The notes beneath the pieces are model-generated. The model saw only the letters and a program-made list of their open reading frames with translations, was not told the DNA's origin and made no database searches. From contig NZ_BAABHA010000004.1 of the NCBI RefSeq assembly GCF_039541855.1, positions 310,001-374,000 on the forward strand: 64,000 bases of DNA, in the 5' to 3' direction. The position numbers and the translations under genes were made by a program. This DNA comes from Solirubrum koreensis (GTDB lineage: Bacteria; Bacteroidota; Bacteroidia; Cytophagales; Hymenobacteraceae). This document shows, piece by piece, positions 32,495-41,397 of this stretch (positions are counted from its first letter, which is position 1; every line of letters begins with the position of its first letter).

Positions 32495-34369
32495 ATGACA
32501 TATCGGCTACTTTTCCTTGCGTTTGTTTTCACTCTAATCGGCTGCCAGCCGCTGCTCGCGCAGCAATCCGGCCTGGCCCCCTTGCCTGCCGACCCGGCCC
32601 GCGCCCGGAACGAAACGTCGCGTAATGCAGCCACACGACCGTCGCTGTTGTCGCTGCCGTTTTTCGACGACTTCGCCGGCCAGCGCGAAGGAGCTCCTTC
32701 CGTCGACCGGTGGGAAACGCGTGGCGGCGCCCTCGTTAACAACCGCTTTCCTGTGGCACCGCCCACAAAAGGCGTAGCCACCCTCGACGGGCTAGACGCC
32801 AACGGCAACGCCTACGGCAGCGCGTCTACTTTCGGCATTACCGACTCGTTAACGTCGCAGCCCATTGACCTGAGCGGGCTGCAGCCGGGCAGCAGCACGT
32901 ACCTGAGCTTTTTCTGGCAGGCGGGTACAATTGTGAGTTCCACGAACGACAACTCCAGCAGTCAGCCGGTATTCCTGCAGCTCGATTTCCTCGACAACAC
33001 CGGCAGCTGGGTACGGGTGTGGCGCCGAACCAGTCCGGGCCAGGCTAACGGCCAGGCTTCAGCTTTTCAGCAGCGTTTTATTGCCGTTAACGACGCCCGC
33101 TACTTCCACGCCGGCTTCCGTTTCCGCTTCCGCACCTCGGGCCGCCGAGCCACCACCCAAGACGCCTGGAGCGTGGACTACGTGCTCCTCGACCGCAGCC
33201 GCGACACCACCAACACCGCTTACCGCGACGTTGCCCTGGGCCAGCCGCTGAACTCGCTTTTTGAGCGCTATTCCTCGTTGCCGGTGTGGCAGTACCAGGC
33301 ATCGGCCAATCCTGCCCAGGAGCTCAACGACAGCATCCAGACTACCCTCAATAACCTCGATGCGGGCCTGGCACCCACGCCGGTGCGCTGGGCTGGCACG
33401 GTGCAGCCGCTTTCCGGCGGCTCGGCTCTACCCCTCGCCTTCTCGCCCGACCGCGGCGCCATTAACCGCCTCACGCTGGGCCTACCGCTGGTGGGCTCGG
33501 CGCGGAATGCAACGCTTCCAGCCTCGGGCACTGCCCAACGCTTTCGGTACAACATTTTCCTGACCACCGACGGCACACCGCCGCCGCCCCGCACGCTGCT
33601 TAATGATACAATTACGCGCGTTGCCGAGCTGGCCAATTACTACGCGTTCGACGACGGCAGCCCCGAGGCAGTGGACGGCATTGCCGAAACCACCGGGCCA
33701 GTCTCCTACCGCGCATACCGCTTGGTGCTGAACCGGGCCGATCAGGTTACCGCCCTTCGTATTTACCTGACGCAGCCGTTAGCCGCCGGCTTCAGCCTTA
33801 CTGCCGCCGTGTGGGACGACCAAAACGGCCGCCCCGGCGACACTCCCAAAGCCACCAAAACCTTCCAGCTACCCAGCAGCGTGCCGGCCGGCCAATGGCT
33901 GGATGTTCGGTTCGATCAGCCGGTACCGGTGAGCGGCGTCTGCTACTTCGGGTACGGGCAAAGCGCTACGTTCCAGTTCATTCGCTTCGGCCTCGACCTG
34001 AACTCCAAGGTGCCGGCCGGCTTTTTCTGGCACAAAATCCAGAACATCTGGCAACCATTCCAAACCCTGCGCGGGGCCCCCATGCTACGGGCCGTGATGA
34101 GCGGCGTGGTTACCACCACCCGCCGCGCCGCCGCTGCCGCTGCGCCTCAGGTGTACCCCAACCCCAGCAAGGGCGCGCTGCAGATTGACGGTCGTTACCA
34201 CCAAGCCCGAGTGCTCGACGCCCTGGGGCGCGTGGTGTGGCAACAGCCTGTAAGCCAGGCCGGACAGCCCACACTCGATTTGGGCCAGCTGGCGCCCGGC
34301 GTGTACTTGCTGCAGCTCACACTACCCGATGCTACAATAAGCACCCACCGCGTACTGTTGGAAAAATAA
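32495..34369 (+). CDS. Secreted protein with type IX secretion C-terminal sorting domain
   Basis: A 624-residue exported protein. The N-terminus is a signal peptide (hydrophobic LLFLAFVFTLIGC, probable cleavage near LLAQ). The last 75 residues are a T9SS type A sorting domain: VYPNPSKGALQI, VLDALGRVVWQ, LDLGQLAPGVYLLQLTL, and a final Lys. The middle is beta-rich with an early segment (LLSLPFFDDFAGQREGAPS) like that of Bacteroidota proteins with a concanavalin-like or jelly-roll fold, but no catalytic domain was recognised. Expected at the cell surface or outside the cell. Monocistronic in appearance. Confidence 0.92.
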   Translation: MTYRLLFLAFVFTLIGCQPLLAQQSGLAPLPADPARARNETSRNAATRPSLLSLPFFDDFAGQREGAPSVDRWETRGGALVNNRFPVAPPTKGVATLDGLDANGNAYGSASTFGITDSLTSQPIDLSGLQPGSSTYLSFFWQAGTIVSSTNDNSSSQPVFLQLDFLDNTGSWVRVWRRTSPGQANGQASAFQQRFIAVNDARYFHAGFRFRFRTSGRRATTQDAWSVDYVLLDRSRDTTNTAYRDVALGQPLNSLFERYSSLPVWQYQASANPAQELNDSIQTTLNNLDAGLAPTPVRWAGTVQPLSGGSALPLAFSPDRGAINRLTLGLPLVGSARNATLPASGTAQRFRYNIFLTTDGTPPPPRTLLNDTITRVAELANYYAFDDGSPEAVDGIAETTGPVSYRAYRLVLNRADQVTALRIYLTQPLAAGFSLTAAVWDDQNGRPGDTPKATKTFQLPSSVPAGQWLDVRFDQPVPVSGVCYFGYGQSATFQFIRFGLDLNSKVPAGFFWHKIQNIWQPFQTLRGAPMLRAVMSGVVTTTRRAAAAAAPQVYPNPSKGALQIDGRYHQARVLDALGRVVWQQPVSQAGQPTLDLGQLAPGVYLLQLTLPDATISTHRVLLEK

Positions 34370-34463
34370 ACTTCTGGCTGGTTGTGTAGCCGCAATTTGC
34401 GTTCTTCACTCCGCCGCTGCGCTTGCACCGGCTTACCCGAACTGTCATCCTCGCTACGTTTCC

Positions 34464-34763
34464 ATGAACGACATCACCCCTTCCGAGCTGAAAGAACGTC
34501 AGCAGCAGCAACAAGCCCCCATTATTATTGACGTGCGCGAAACGTGGGAGCACGAAGAAGCCCGCATCGACGGCAGCCGCAACATTCCGTTGGGCGAGCT
34601 GCCCGGCAAGCTGGAAGAACTAGAAGACCTCAAGCACACCGAAGTGGTAGTGCACTGCAAAGGCGGCGGCCGTTCGGCCACGGCCAAGGCGCTTATGCAG
34701 CAGCACGGTTTCCAGAACGTGCGCAATCTGTTGGGCGGCATTAATGCTTACAACGCGCAGTAA
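34464..34763 (+). CDS. Single-domain rhodanese-like protein
   Basis: A 99-residue rhodanese domain alone. IIIDVRETWEHEEARIDGSRNIPL is the CH2A-type start, and VVVHCKGGGRSATAKALM carries the active Cys65 loop (CKGGGRS). The domain transfers or carries sulfane sulfur; such stand-alone proteins (GlpE/PspE type) act in the cytoplasm when, as here, no signal peptide is present. The next gene is convergent and distant; no partner is evident. Confidence 0.95.
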   Translation: MNDITPSELKERQQQQQAPIIIDVRETWEHEEARIDGSRNIPLGELPGKLEELEDLKHTEVVVHCKGGGRSATAKALMQQHGFQNVRNLLGGINAYNAQ

Positions 34764-34786
34764 AAAAGCTTAAGCCCTTCCAGCAC

Positions 34787-34814
34787 AACGCCCGGCCCCG
34801 AAAAGCCGGGCGTT
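34787..34814 (+). terminator. Intrinsic terminator after the rhodanese gene
   Basis: A 10-bp stem AACGCCCGGC/GCCGGGCGTT, with an 8-nt loop and a short T-containing tail, 23 bp after the stop codon. Confidence 0.75.
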
Positions 34815-34844
34815 CTATTGGGCGACATTTCGAATTTCTCGTTT

Positions 34845-34941
34845 GTCATCCTGAGAAGGGCAAAGGACCTTTTCACCGCGGGGCATGTTGTTACGTCAGT
34901 CGTTTACACGCCAGAGGGTCCTTCACTCGGCTCAGGATGAC
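34845..34941. repeat. Inverted-repeat element with GTCATCCTGAG ends (REP/MITE-like)
   Basis: The 97-bp segment starts with GTCATCCTGAG and AAGGACC (34845-34869) and ends with their reverse complement, GGTCCTT and CTCAGGATGAC (34917-34941). The 11 outer and 7 inner bases of each 25-bp arm match exactly, the middle 7 differ. It has no gene inside and lies between the rhodanese gene and the end of recQ. Ends of this kind look like dispersed non-coding repeats. Confidence 0.6.
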
Positions 34942-34982
34942 AGTTAAAAGGCGTGAGCTTTCCGTGAACTTCTGTACTGCCC

Positions 34983-36908
34983 TCAGGCTACTGCTAATTG
35001 CCCATTTTCGCGGTAACGCAGCGCGCCGGTGTCCACTAAATCCCGCACCAGCGCGGTTAGTGTGTCGGCTTGGCCAGGCGCAAAGCCTGCCAGTAGTTCT
35101 CGGGGTGTGCGCGGCGTAGCGCGTAGGACCTCCAGCACCTGAGTTCGTAAATCCGTACCGGCTTCGGCTAGCTTTTGCTGCCGTTTTGCGGCCAAGCACG
35201 GGTCGCAGATGCGGCAAGGTGGGCTATCCAGTTCCCCGAAATACTCCAGTAGCAACTGTTGGCGGCAGCGGCTGCCCGTGGCGTAGCTAATAACCGACTC
35301 CGTTTTGCGCACCGCCCGCTCCCGGGCCGCTTCCAGCGCCGGCACATTCAGGGGCAGGCGGTCGGCGTCCTTGCGAGGCGTGGTAAACATGGCCTGCGGC
35401 GACTCGTGCCGCGGCTGAAACTGCACGATGCCCGAGCGGTGCAGAAATTCTAGCGTCTTCCGCACCTCCGTGGTGCTCCAGCGCAAATGCTGCGACAGAG
35501 CGCCTTCCGAAATGCTTTGGAACGAGCTGAATACTTCGCCGCCGTATAGCCGCATAATGGCCTTGATAAGCTGGTCGTGCCGCGGGTTATCTACCTGAAA
35601 CCGGTACAAGTCGCGGGCGTCGATGGGGATGAAAACCTTGGCGGGGTTGAATACGGCTTCGTTCAGCTGCACCAGTCCTTCGCGTTCCAGGGTACGCATG
35701 GCGTTGTGCACATCCAGCGGTTTTAGGCGGTAGGTTTGCGCAAACTGCTGCAAATCGAAATCGAAAGCCACCATTTCGCCGCCGCCGGTGGCCGTGCCGG
35801 AGTAGTTGGCCAAGGCTTGGTACACACGCTTCACCACATCCAGCGGCGGGTGGGCCTGTAGAGTGCGGCGACGCATTTCGTCGGCATCGTTCGGGGCCCA
35901 CAGCAGCACGGCAAAGGCATATTGCTCATCCCGACCGGCGCGGCCGGCTTCCTGGTAGTAGGCCTCCAGGGAATCGGGGGCATCGAGGTGCACCACACAG
36001 CGCACATCAGGCTTGTCGATTCCCATTCCAAAGGCATTGGTAGCTACTACAATACGGGTTTTGTTCTGGGTCCATTCTTGCTGCACGCGGGTGCGCTGCT
36101 CGGGCGGCAAACCGGCGTGGTAGGCCGCCGCGTTCAGGCCGTGCTGCTGCAGCCAGTTGGCGGCGTCTTCGGTGTGCTTGCGGGTGCGCGCGTACACCAC
36201 GGCGGTTTTATCGGGCCCTACCCCGCGCAGTACTTCCACCAAGCGGCGCAGCTTGTCCTCGGTGTTCTGCACCGAATACGAGAGGTTAGGCCGGAGGAAG
36301 CTCTTTTGAAACGTCTGCCCGGTTTCGCCAAAGCGCAGCTTTTCGCGGATGTCGCGGCGTACTTCCTCGGTGGCGGTGGCTGTAAGGGCCAAAACGGGCA
36401 CACCCGGCAGCAGTTCGCGCAAAGCACCAAGCTGCAAATATGGCGGTCGGAAATCGTAGCCCCATTGGGAAAGGCAATGTGCTTCGTCGACGGCAATGAG
36501 CTGCACGCGCATCCGGCCTACGCGGGCCCGAAACATTTCCGTCAGCAGGCGTTCCGGCGACACGTACAGGAACTTCACAGGACCGTACACGCAGTTGTCC
36601 AGCGTCTGGTCGATGTCGCGGTGGCTCATGCCGGCGTACACGGCTTCGGCTTTGATGCCGCGCTTGCGTAGGTTTTCCACCTGGTCCTTCATCAAGGCAA
36701 TCAGCGGCGAAACGACGAGGCACAGTCCGTCGCGGCTGAGGGCCGGGACCTGAAAGCAGACGGATTTGCCGCCCCCTGTGGGCAGCAGTGCCAGTGCATC
36801 GTGCCCCGCCAGCACGGCCCGAATGATGTCCTCCTGTCCCGGTCTAAACGCACCGTGGCCCCAATGCTGGCGCAGAACGGAGAGTATGTCGTCGGTAGGT
36901 GCAGGCAC
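34983..36908 (-). CDS. recQ: ATP-dependent DNA helicase RecQ
   Basis: A 3'-5' superfamily 2 helicase for recombination and replication-fork repair, 641 residues. Walker A is LLPTGGGKSVCFQ, then VVSPLIALMKDQV, DEAHCLSQWGYDFRP, LALTATAT, VVATNAFGMGIDKPDVR and YYQEAGRAGRD. The RecQ-Ct zinc site is CRQQLLLEYFGE...CRICDPC. A winged-helix segment follows, and the C-terminal HRDC domain of E. coli RecQ is not obvious. The only start that leaves the N-terminus intact is a GTG at 36908. Inverted repeats lie beyond both its ends. Confidence 0.97.
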   Translation of the reverse strand: MPAPTDDILSVLRQHWGHGAFRPGQEDIIRAVLAGHDALALLPTGGGKSVCFQVPALSRDGLCLVVSPLIALMKDQVENLRKRGIKAEAVYAGMSHRDIDQTLDNCVYGPVKFLYVSPERLLTEMFRARVGRMRVQLIAVDEAHCLSQWGYDFRPPYLQLGALRELLPGVPVLALTATATEEVRRDIREKLRFGETGQTFQKSFLRPNLSYSVQNTEDKLRRLVEVLRGVGPDKTAVVYARTRKHTEDAANWLQQHGLNAAAYHAGLPPEQRTRVQQEWTQNKTRIVVATNAFGMGIDKPDVRCVVHLDAPDSLEAYYQEAGRAGRDEQYAFAVLLWAPNDADEMRRRTLQAHPPLDVVKRVYQALANYSGTATGGGEMVAFDFDLQQFAQTYRLKPLDVHNAMRTLEREGLVQLNEAVFNPAKVFIPIDARDLYRFQVDNPRHDQLIKAIMRLYGGEVFSSFQSISEGALSQHLRWSTTEVRKTLEFLHRSGIVQFQPRHESPQAMFTTPRKDADRLPLNVPALEAARERAVRKTESVISYATGSRCRQQLLLEYFGELDSPPCRICDPCLAAKRQQKLAEAGTDLRTQVLEVLRATPRTPRELLAGFAPGQADTLTALVRDLVDTGALRYRENGQLAVA

Positions 36909-36947
36909 GATGGATAAATCGGGTTAAGAATGGGCTAACGAAGTTAC

Positions 36948-36997
36948 CGAACGAGCTTGTCATTGCCGCGCTTTGCTTGCTTTGACAAGCTCGTTCG
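36948..36997. repeat. Inverted repeat with CGAACGAGCTTGTCA arms
   Basis: A 15-bp perfect stem (36948-36962 with 36983-36997) around a 20-nt loop, placed 40 bp upstream of recQ. It resembles the end of a dispersed intergenic repeat more than a terminator, because no T tract follows in either direction. Confidence 0.55.
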
Positions 36998-37014
36998 CGG
37001 CCACCCAAACGCAA

Positions 37015-37047
37015 AAAAGCCCGGTTCCAAAACGGAACCGGGCTTTT
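37015..37047 (-). terminator. Intrinsic terminator after the unknown gene upstream of recQ
   Basis: A 14-bp perfect stem AAAAGCCCGGTTCC with its complement, 5-nt loop and T6 on the minus strand, 20 bp beyond the stop codon at 37068. It separates that gene from recQ. Confidence 0.88.
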
Positions 37048-37067
37048 GAAAACGAAGACCAAGACGT

Positions 37068-37847
37068 TTAGGCAGCAGCCTGGTCGCCTTCGCGGCCTTC
37101 AATGGTTTTCTTCAGGTTGGCAATGGCCGAATTGGCCCGCTCCTGGTCAAGTTTATTAATGTTAAGCAGCATCTTGGTCTTCTCCTGACGGGTAATGACC
37201 GGATGGTTCAGCAGACGAATGATTTCTTCCTTCTGCGGCGCCGTGGCGTAAGCTGCGGCCGGAGCCAGCGGCTCGGCAACTGCCGGGGCAGGTTGCTCAG
37301 CCGGAATGGCTTTCATAGGCGCCGTTTCTACCACAACCGAAGCCTTGGTTTCAGGCGTGTTGCCGCCGTACTCCATTTCTTCGGCCGGCGTGGGCTCGTA
37401 ACCAGCAGCGCGGATAATCCAAGCCAGAATGTTACGGTACGCTTTGCCAATGGCGCGGGTCTGGGCCATAGAAGCAATGGCAAATTCCTGGTAGAATTTC
37501 TTGCCCTGCTCCTTGTTTGAGCAGATAGCAAAACCGGCGCCCACGGTGTGCTGGCTGCGCATGTCAAACAGCGTCACCTTGGCCTGGTACTTAATTTCGG
37601 TATCGGTGCTCATGTTAATGACGTGGTCGACGATGGGCACAATGCCCAAGCGCGAGCCGGCATACTGCCAGCCTTCCACGTTCACAAACTCCTTGCCTTG
37701 CACGGCCGTGGTGAGCTTGTTTTCCTTGATGAAGTTCGCCAGATCCTTAGCCAAGGACAGCGTCTCGTCCGAACGCGAGATGTCATAGCTCTCGGGCTTC
37801 AGCTTGCGAATCGGTGCTTTGGTGTTGTCTTTTTGTGCCTCAGTCAT
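37068..37847 (-). CDS. Conserved protein of unknown function resembling phage recombination-associated proteins
   Basis: A 259-residue soluble protein from the ATG at 37847 (an ATG at 37901 would add 18 residues). The core is about 45-150: FVNVEGWQYAGSRLGIVPIVDHV, YQAKVTLFDMRSQHTVGAGFAICS and IASMAQTRAIGKAYRNILAWIIRAAGYEPTPAEEM. The last block resembles a block found in proteins of actinobacteriophages and in ssDNA-annealing-associated proteins, but I cannot name the family with confidence. A Pro/Ala-rich linker (about 180-215) and a helical C-terminal domain (EEIIRLLNHPVITRQEKTKMLLNINKL) follow, the latter similar to small helical tails of phage recombination proteins. It lies 160 bp upstream of recQ, behind its own terminator. 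Confidence 0.72.
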   Translation of the reverse strand: MTEAQKDNTKAPIRKLKPESYDISRSDETLSLAKDLANFIKENKLTTAVQGKEFVNVEGWQYAGSRLGIVPIVDHVINMSTDTEIKYQAKVTLFDMRSQHTVGAGFAICSNKEQGKKFYQEFAIASMAQTRAIGKAYRNILAWIIRAAGYEPTPAEEMEYGGNTPETKASVVVETAPMKAIPAEQPAPAVAEPLAPAAAYATAPQKEEIIRLLNHPVITRQEKTKMLLNINKLDQERANSAIANLKKTIEGREGDQAAA

Positions 37848-38152
37848 GGCTTTGTTCTTTAGTCCCTGTAGTACGTTCTGTGTTACGTGAAGATAACGCA
37901 TCGACCCGGGCAAAGGTGCAAAAATGAGCCCATTTTTTAGTAAATTTTCCTACTGATTGTCAATGCTTTACAATCAATATTCAAATTTAAAATAACTAAC
38001 CTGGTTAGCCAAACACTTTTAGCAGCCCTTGCTAGGCTAATTCTTTGCGTTAAAAGGAGCAAATCAGCTTTCAAATGAAGCTTTGTACGCAAAAAAAGCC
38101 GCCGCGTCTGGCCAGACGCGGCGGCTTTTTTTGCGTGGTTGGAAAAGGTGCT
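37848..38152. promoter_or_regulatory. AT-rich intergenic region between the unknown gene and the LolD-type gene
   Basis: A 305-bp stretch. The part at 37920-38070 is clearly richer in A/T than the surroundings and should hold the promoter for the gene ending at 37068. The rest is the large terminator at 38087-38136. No gene was found in it. Confidence 0.5.
38087..38136 (-). terminator. Intrinsic terminator, 50-bp perfect palindrome
   Basis: Two 25-bp arms with A7 and T7 tracts around a GC core (GCCGCCGCGTCTGG). It lies 16 bp beyond the stop codon of the LolD-type gene and would end its transcript. Confidence 0.92.
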
Positions 38153-38815
38153 TTAGCGGCCGTTTTCTACGATGTAACCGTCTTTCATCACCACCTTGCG
38201 GTCGGCCATTTCGGCCAGTTGGTCGTTGTGGGTTACGATGACGAAGGTCTGACCCAATTCCTTGCGCAGCAGAAAGAAAATCTGGTGCAGGTCCTGCGCG
38301 TTTTGCGAGTCGAGGTTGCCCGAGGGCTCGTCGGCGAAAATGATTTCGGGTGAGTTGATGAGGGCGCGGGCCACGGCCGTACGCTGCTGCTCACCGCCCG
38401 ACATTTCCGAGGGCTTGTGGTCGGCGCGGCGGTCGAGGTTCAGCATGCCGAGCAATTCGCGTGCCCGTACGCGGGTTTCGGTCTCCGAGCGGCCGGCCAG
38501 GTAAGCCGGCAGGCACACGTTTTCGAGGGCCGTGAATTCGGGCAGCAGGTTGTGAAACTGGAACACAAAGCCGATGTGCCGGTTGCGGAAACGTGCCATG
38601 TCAGCCCGTTTCAACGAGGAAATACTCTCGCCCTCGTACAGTACTTCGCCGGCATCAGGGTCGTCGAGGGTGCCTAAAATATGCAGCAACGTGCTTTTGC
38701 CGGCGCCCGAGGAGCCAACGATGGACACGATTTCGGATTTCTCGATGGTCAGGTCGATGCCCTTGAGCACTTCCAGCGAACCGTAGCGTTTGCGGATGTT
38801 AACGGCCTGCAACAA
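38153..38815 (-). CDS. ABC transporter ATP-binding protein, LolD/MacB type
   Basis: A 220-residue ATPase. Walker A GSSGAGKSTLL, Q-loop FVFQFHNLLPEFT, signature MSGGEQQR, Walker B IIFADEPSGNLD and switch His in VIVTHND. The VLKGIDLTI and LDDPDAGEVLYEG segments fit LolD, which powers lipoprotein release from the inner membrane with LolC/LolE. No permease gene is adjacent, so partners must be elsewhere; a MacB-type exporter is the alternative. An in-frame stop at 38828-38830 leaves only TTG codons (38815 or 38812) as start, a feature worth noting. Confidence 0.92.
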   Translation of the reverse strand: MLQAVNIRKRYGSLEVLKGIDLTIEKSEIVSIVGSSGAGKSTLLHILGTLDDPDAGEVLYEGESISSLKRADMARFRNRHIGFVFQFHNLLPEFTALENVCLPAYLAGRSETETRVRARELLGMLNLDRRADHKPSEMSGGEQQRTAVARALINSPEIIFADEPSGNLDSQNAQDLHQIFFLLRKELGQTFVIVTHNDQLAEMADRKVVMKDGYIVENGR

Positions 38816-38900
38816 ACTGAATAAGCGTTAAAAGGCGAAAGAAAGAGCAAGCAAAGCTACGCAGAAAGCCGGGATGCCAATTGCCCCGTATCTTGGCTGT

Positions 38901-39983
38901 ATGCGAAAGTCGGGGCTTATACGGATGCTACGCCAAAGCGGCTTACTGCTCACCTTGCTAAGCCTGCTGGCCAACCGCTGCAACCCGCCTGCCGAAGCCG
39001 TTACGCCCGCCGCCAGCGTTAGTCCGGCCGAACGCCTGCGCGGCGTGAGCTGGGTAGCCTCCGACTCCACTACCGAAGCGCAGATTCTGGAGTTGAAGCG
39101 CTGTAACGTTACCTGGATAACCCAAACTCCCTTCGGCTGGCAAACCGATTCGGCCTCGCCCGAGGTAATCCTGAGCACTGGCCGCCGACGGGCGTATTGG
39201 GGCGAAGCTGACAGCGGCTTGGTACACACGGCCCGGCTGGCACGACAGCACGGCATCAGTACCATGCTCAAACCGCATATCTGGCTGCGCACCCGCGGGC
39301 AATGGCCGGGGCAAATTCAGATGCGCACACCCGCCGAATGGCAGCAATGGTTTGCCAGCTACACGGCTTTTATTCTGCATTACGCCAAGCTGGCCGAGCA
39401 AAACCGCATGGAAGCCCTGTGCATCGGCACCGAACTCCGGCATACCTCTGTGGGGCACGAGCAGCAGTGGCGGCAGCTAATTAAGCAAGTGCGGCAGGTG
39501 TACCGCGGCAAGCTTACCTACGCCGCTAACTGGCACGACGAGTACGAGCTGATTCAGTTCTGGGACGCGCTCGACTACATCGGCATCCAGGCCTACTTCC
39601 CGCTGAGCAAGGCCGCCAACCCCGATACGGCCACGCTGCGCCGCGCTTGGCAACCGTATGTGCAGGAAATTGCCGGGGTACAGCGGCGTTTTAATCGGCC
39701 AGTGATTTTCACCGAAGCCGGTTACCGCGCCATTCCTGCCGCCGCTGCGGCTCCGTGGGAGTGGCCAAACGCGCGTCAGCCCGCCCCTATCGACACTGCA
39801 GCACAAGCCGCTTGCTACGAGGCCATGTTCCGGGCAAGCTGGCAGCAACCCTGGTTTGCGGGCGTGTTCATCTGGAAGTGGTTCCCCGGCTTGCGCCCTG
39901 ATAGCCCGCCGCGCCGCCGTGCCGATTTCACGCCCCAGCACCAGCCGGCCGAACAGGTAATGGCCCGTTGGTACGGTCGGTAA
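38901..39983 (+). CDS. GH113-like TIM-barrel glycoside hydrolase
   Basis: A 360-residue exported protein. The N-terminus has a basic start and a hydrophobic segment (LLLTLLSLLA) followed by Cys, although the residue before Cys is Arg, so a lipoprotein is not certain. The body resembles GH113 beta-mannanases: ISTMLKPHIWLR, ALCIGTELRHT with the acid/base Glu178 and RPVIFTEAGYRA with the nucleophile Glu272, and DYIGIQAYFPL between. GH113 enzymes hydrolyse beta-1,4-mannan-type chains; the natural substrate here is unknown, and many Cytophagales homologues are uncharacterised. An ATG at 38874 would add nine residues. Confidence 0.88.
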   Translation: MRKSGLIRMLRQSGLLLTLLSLLANRCNPPAEAVTPAASVSPAERLRGVSWVASDSTTEAQILELKRCNVTWITQTPFGWQTDSASPEVILSTGRRRAYWGEADSGLVHTARLARQHGISTMLKPHIWLRTRGQWPGQIQMRTPAEWQQWFASYTAFILHYAKLAEQNRMEALCIGTELRHTSVGHEQQWRQLIKQVRQVYRGKLTYAANWHDEYELIQFWDALDYIGIQAYFPLSKAANPDTATLRRAWQPYVQEIAGVQRRFNRPVIFTEAGYRAIPAAAAAPWEWPNARQPAPIDTAAQAACYEAMFRASWQQPWFAGVFIWKWFPGLRPDSPPRRRADFTPQHQPAEQVMARWYGR

Positions 39984-40188
39984 GGACTTACCGGAGTGTT
40001 CCGGTCCTTGAGCCTTTTCGACGTTTGCATAGCTATAATTAACAAGCTGCACGGTAAAATGGCGCGCCGCTGTGCATTCGTTTGCACTGCCAGCCAATGA
40101 GTTCCGCTTCCGGTTTCCGCGCTGGCTGCATTTTGCCTACTTTCGCGGGCAGATTACCGGAACCCGAAACCCACCTCCAGTCCCCAGT

Positions 40189-41397
40189 ATGAACATTCAC
40201 GAATATCAGGGCAAAGACATTCTGAAGCGCTACGGCGTGCGTGTGCAGGAAGGCATCGTGGCCGAAACGGCCGACGAGGCTGTAGAAGCCGCCAAGAAGC
40301 TCACCGAACAAACCGGCACCAGCTGGCACGTGATTAAAGCCCAGATTCACGCTGGGGGCCGCGGCAAAGGGGGTGGGGTGAAACTCGCCAAAAACCTGGA
40401 GCAGGTGAAAGACATTGCCGGCCAAATCATTGGCATGCAGCTGGTAACCAAGCAAACCGGCGCCGAAGGCCGCAAAGTGCACAAGGTACTGGTAGCGCAG
40501 GACGTGTACTACCCCGGCGACTCCGAGCCGAAGGAATACTACATGAGCGTATTGCTGGACCGCGCTACCGGCAAGAACGTTATCATTTACACCACCGAGG
40601 GTGGTATGGACATTGAGGAGGTTGCCGAAGCGCACCCCGAGAAAATCCACCGCGAGCATGTAGACCCGCGTGTGGGCCTGCGCCCCTTCCAGGCCGCTAA
40701 AATTGCCTACAACCTCGGCCTGAGCGGCGACGCCCAGAAAGAGATGGTGAAGTTCGTAACGGCCCTGTATAAGGCCTACGACGACACCGATTCGGCCATG
40801 TTCGAAATCAACCCCGTGTTGAAGACCTCGGACAACAAGATCCTGGCCGTTGACGCCAAAGTAACCCTTGACGAAAACGCCCTGTACCGCCACAAGGACT
40901 TCGTAGAGCTGCGCGACACCAACGAAGAAGACCCGCTGGAAGTAGAAGCGTCGGCCTCGAACCTGAACTACGTGAAGCTCGACGGCAACGTGGGCTGCAT
41001 GGTAAACGGTGCTGGTCTGGCCATGGCTACCATGGACATCATCAAGCTGAGCGGCGGCGAGCCGGCCAACTTCCTTGACGTAGGAGGTGGAGCCAACGCC
41101 CAGACCGTGGAAGCTGGTTTCCGCATCATTCTGAAGGATCCGAACGTGCAGGCCATCCTAATCAACATCTTCGGTGGTATCGTGCGTTGCGACCGGGTTG
41201 CCAACGGCGTGGTTGAAGCCTACAAAAATATCGGCGACATCCGCGTGCCCATCATCGTTCGCCTGCAAGGCACGAATGCTGAGGAGGGCGCCCGCATCAT
41301 CGACGAGTCGGGCCTGAAGGTATACTCGGCCGTGTTGCTGAAAGATGCCGCTCAAAAAGTGAAAGAAGTACTGGCTATGACGGGCGCTAACGCCTAA
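40189..41397 (+). CDS. sucC: Succinyl-CoA synthetase beta subunit (ADP-forming)
   Basis: TCA-cycle enzyme subunit, 402 residues from the ATG at 40189. ATP-grasp N-terminus MNIHEYQGKDILKRYGV, KAQIHAGGRGKGGGVK, MFEINPVL, VNGAGLAMATMD, NFLDVGGGANAQTV and IFGGIVRCDRVANGVVEAYK are all present. The alpha subunit gene (sucD) is not adjacent, as is common in Bacteroidota. A strong terminator follows, so it appears to be transcribed alone. A longer open frame back to 40072 is not conserved-looking and is not used. Confidence 0.97.
   Translation: MNIHEYQGKDILKRYGVRVQEGIVAETADEAVEAAKKLTEQTGTSWHVIKAQIHAGGRGKGGGVKLAKNLEQVKDIAGQIIGMQLVTKQTGAEGRKVHKVLVAQDVYYPGDSEPKEYYMSVLLDRATGKNVIIYTTEGGMDIEEVAEAHPEKIHREHVDPRVGLRPFQAAKIAYNLGLSGDAQKEMVKFVTALYKAYDDTDSAMFEINPVLKTSDNKILAVDAKVTLDENALYRHKDFVELRDTNEEDPLEVEASASNLNYVKLDGNVGCMVNGAGLAMATMDIIKLSGGEPANFLDVGGGANAQTVEAGFRIILKDPNVQAILINIFGGIVRCDRVANGVVEAYKNIGDIRVPIIVRLQGTNAEEGARIIDESGLKVYSAVLLKDAAQKVKEVLAMTGANA

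Noticed and set aside
37068..37847. Prophage remnant
   Set aside because: Only one phage-like gene; no integrase, capsid, attachment sites or change in composition around it.
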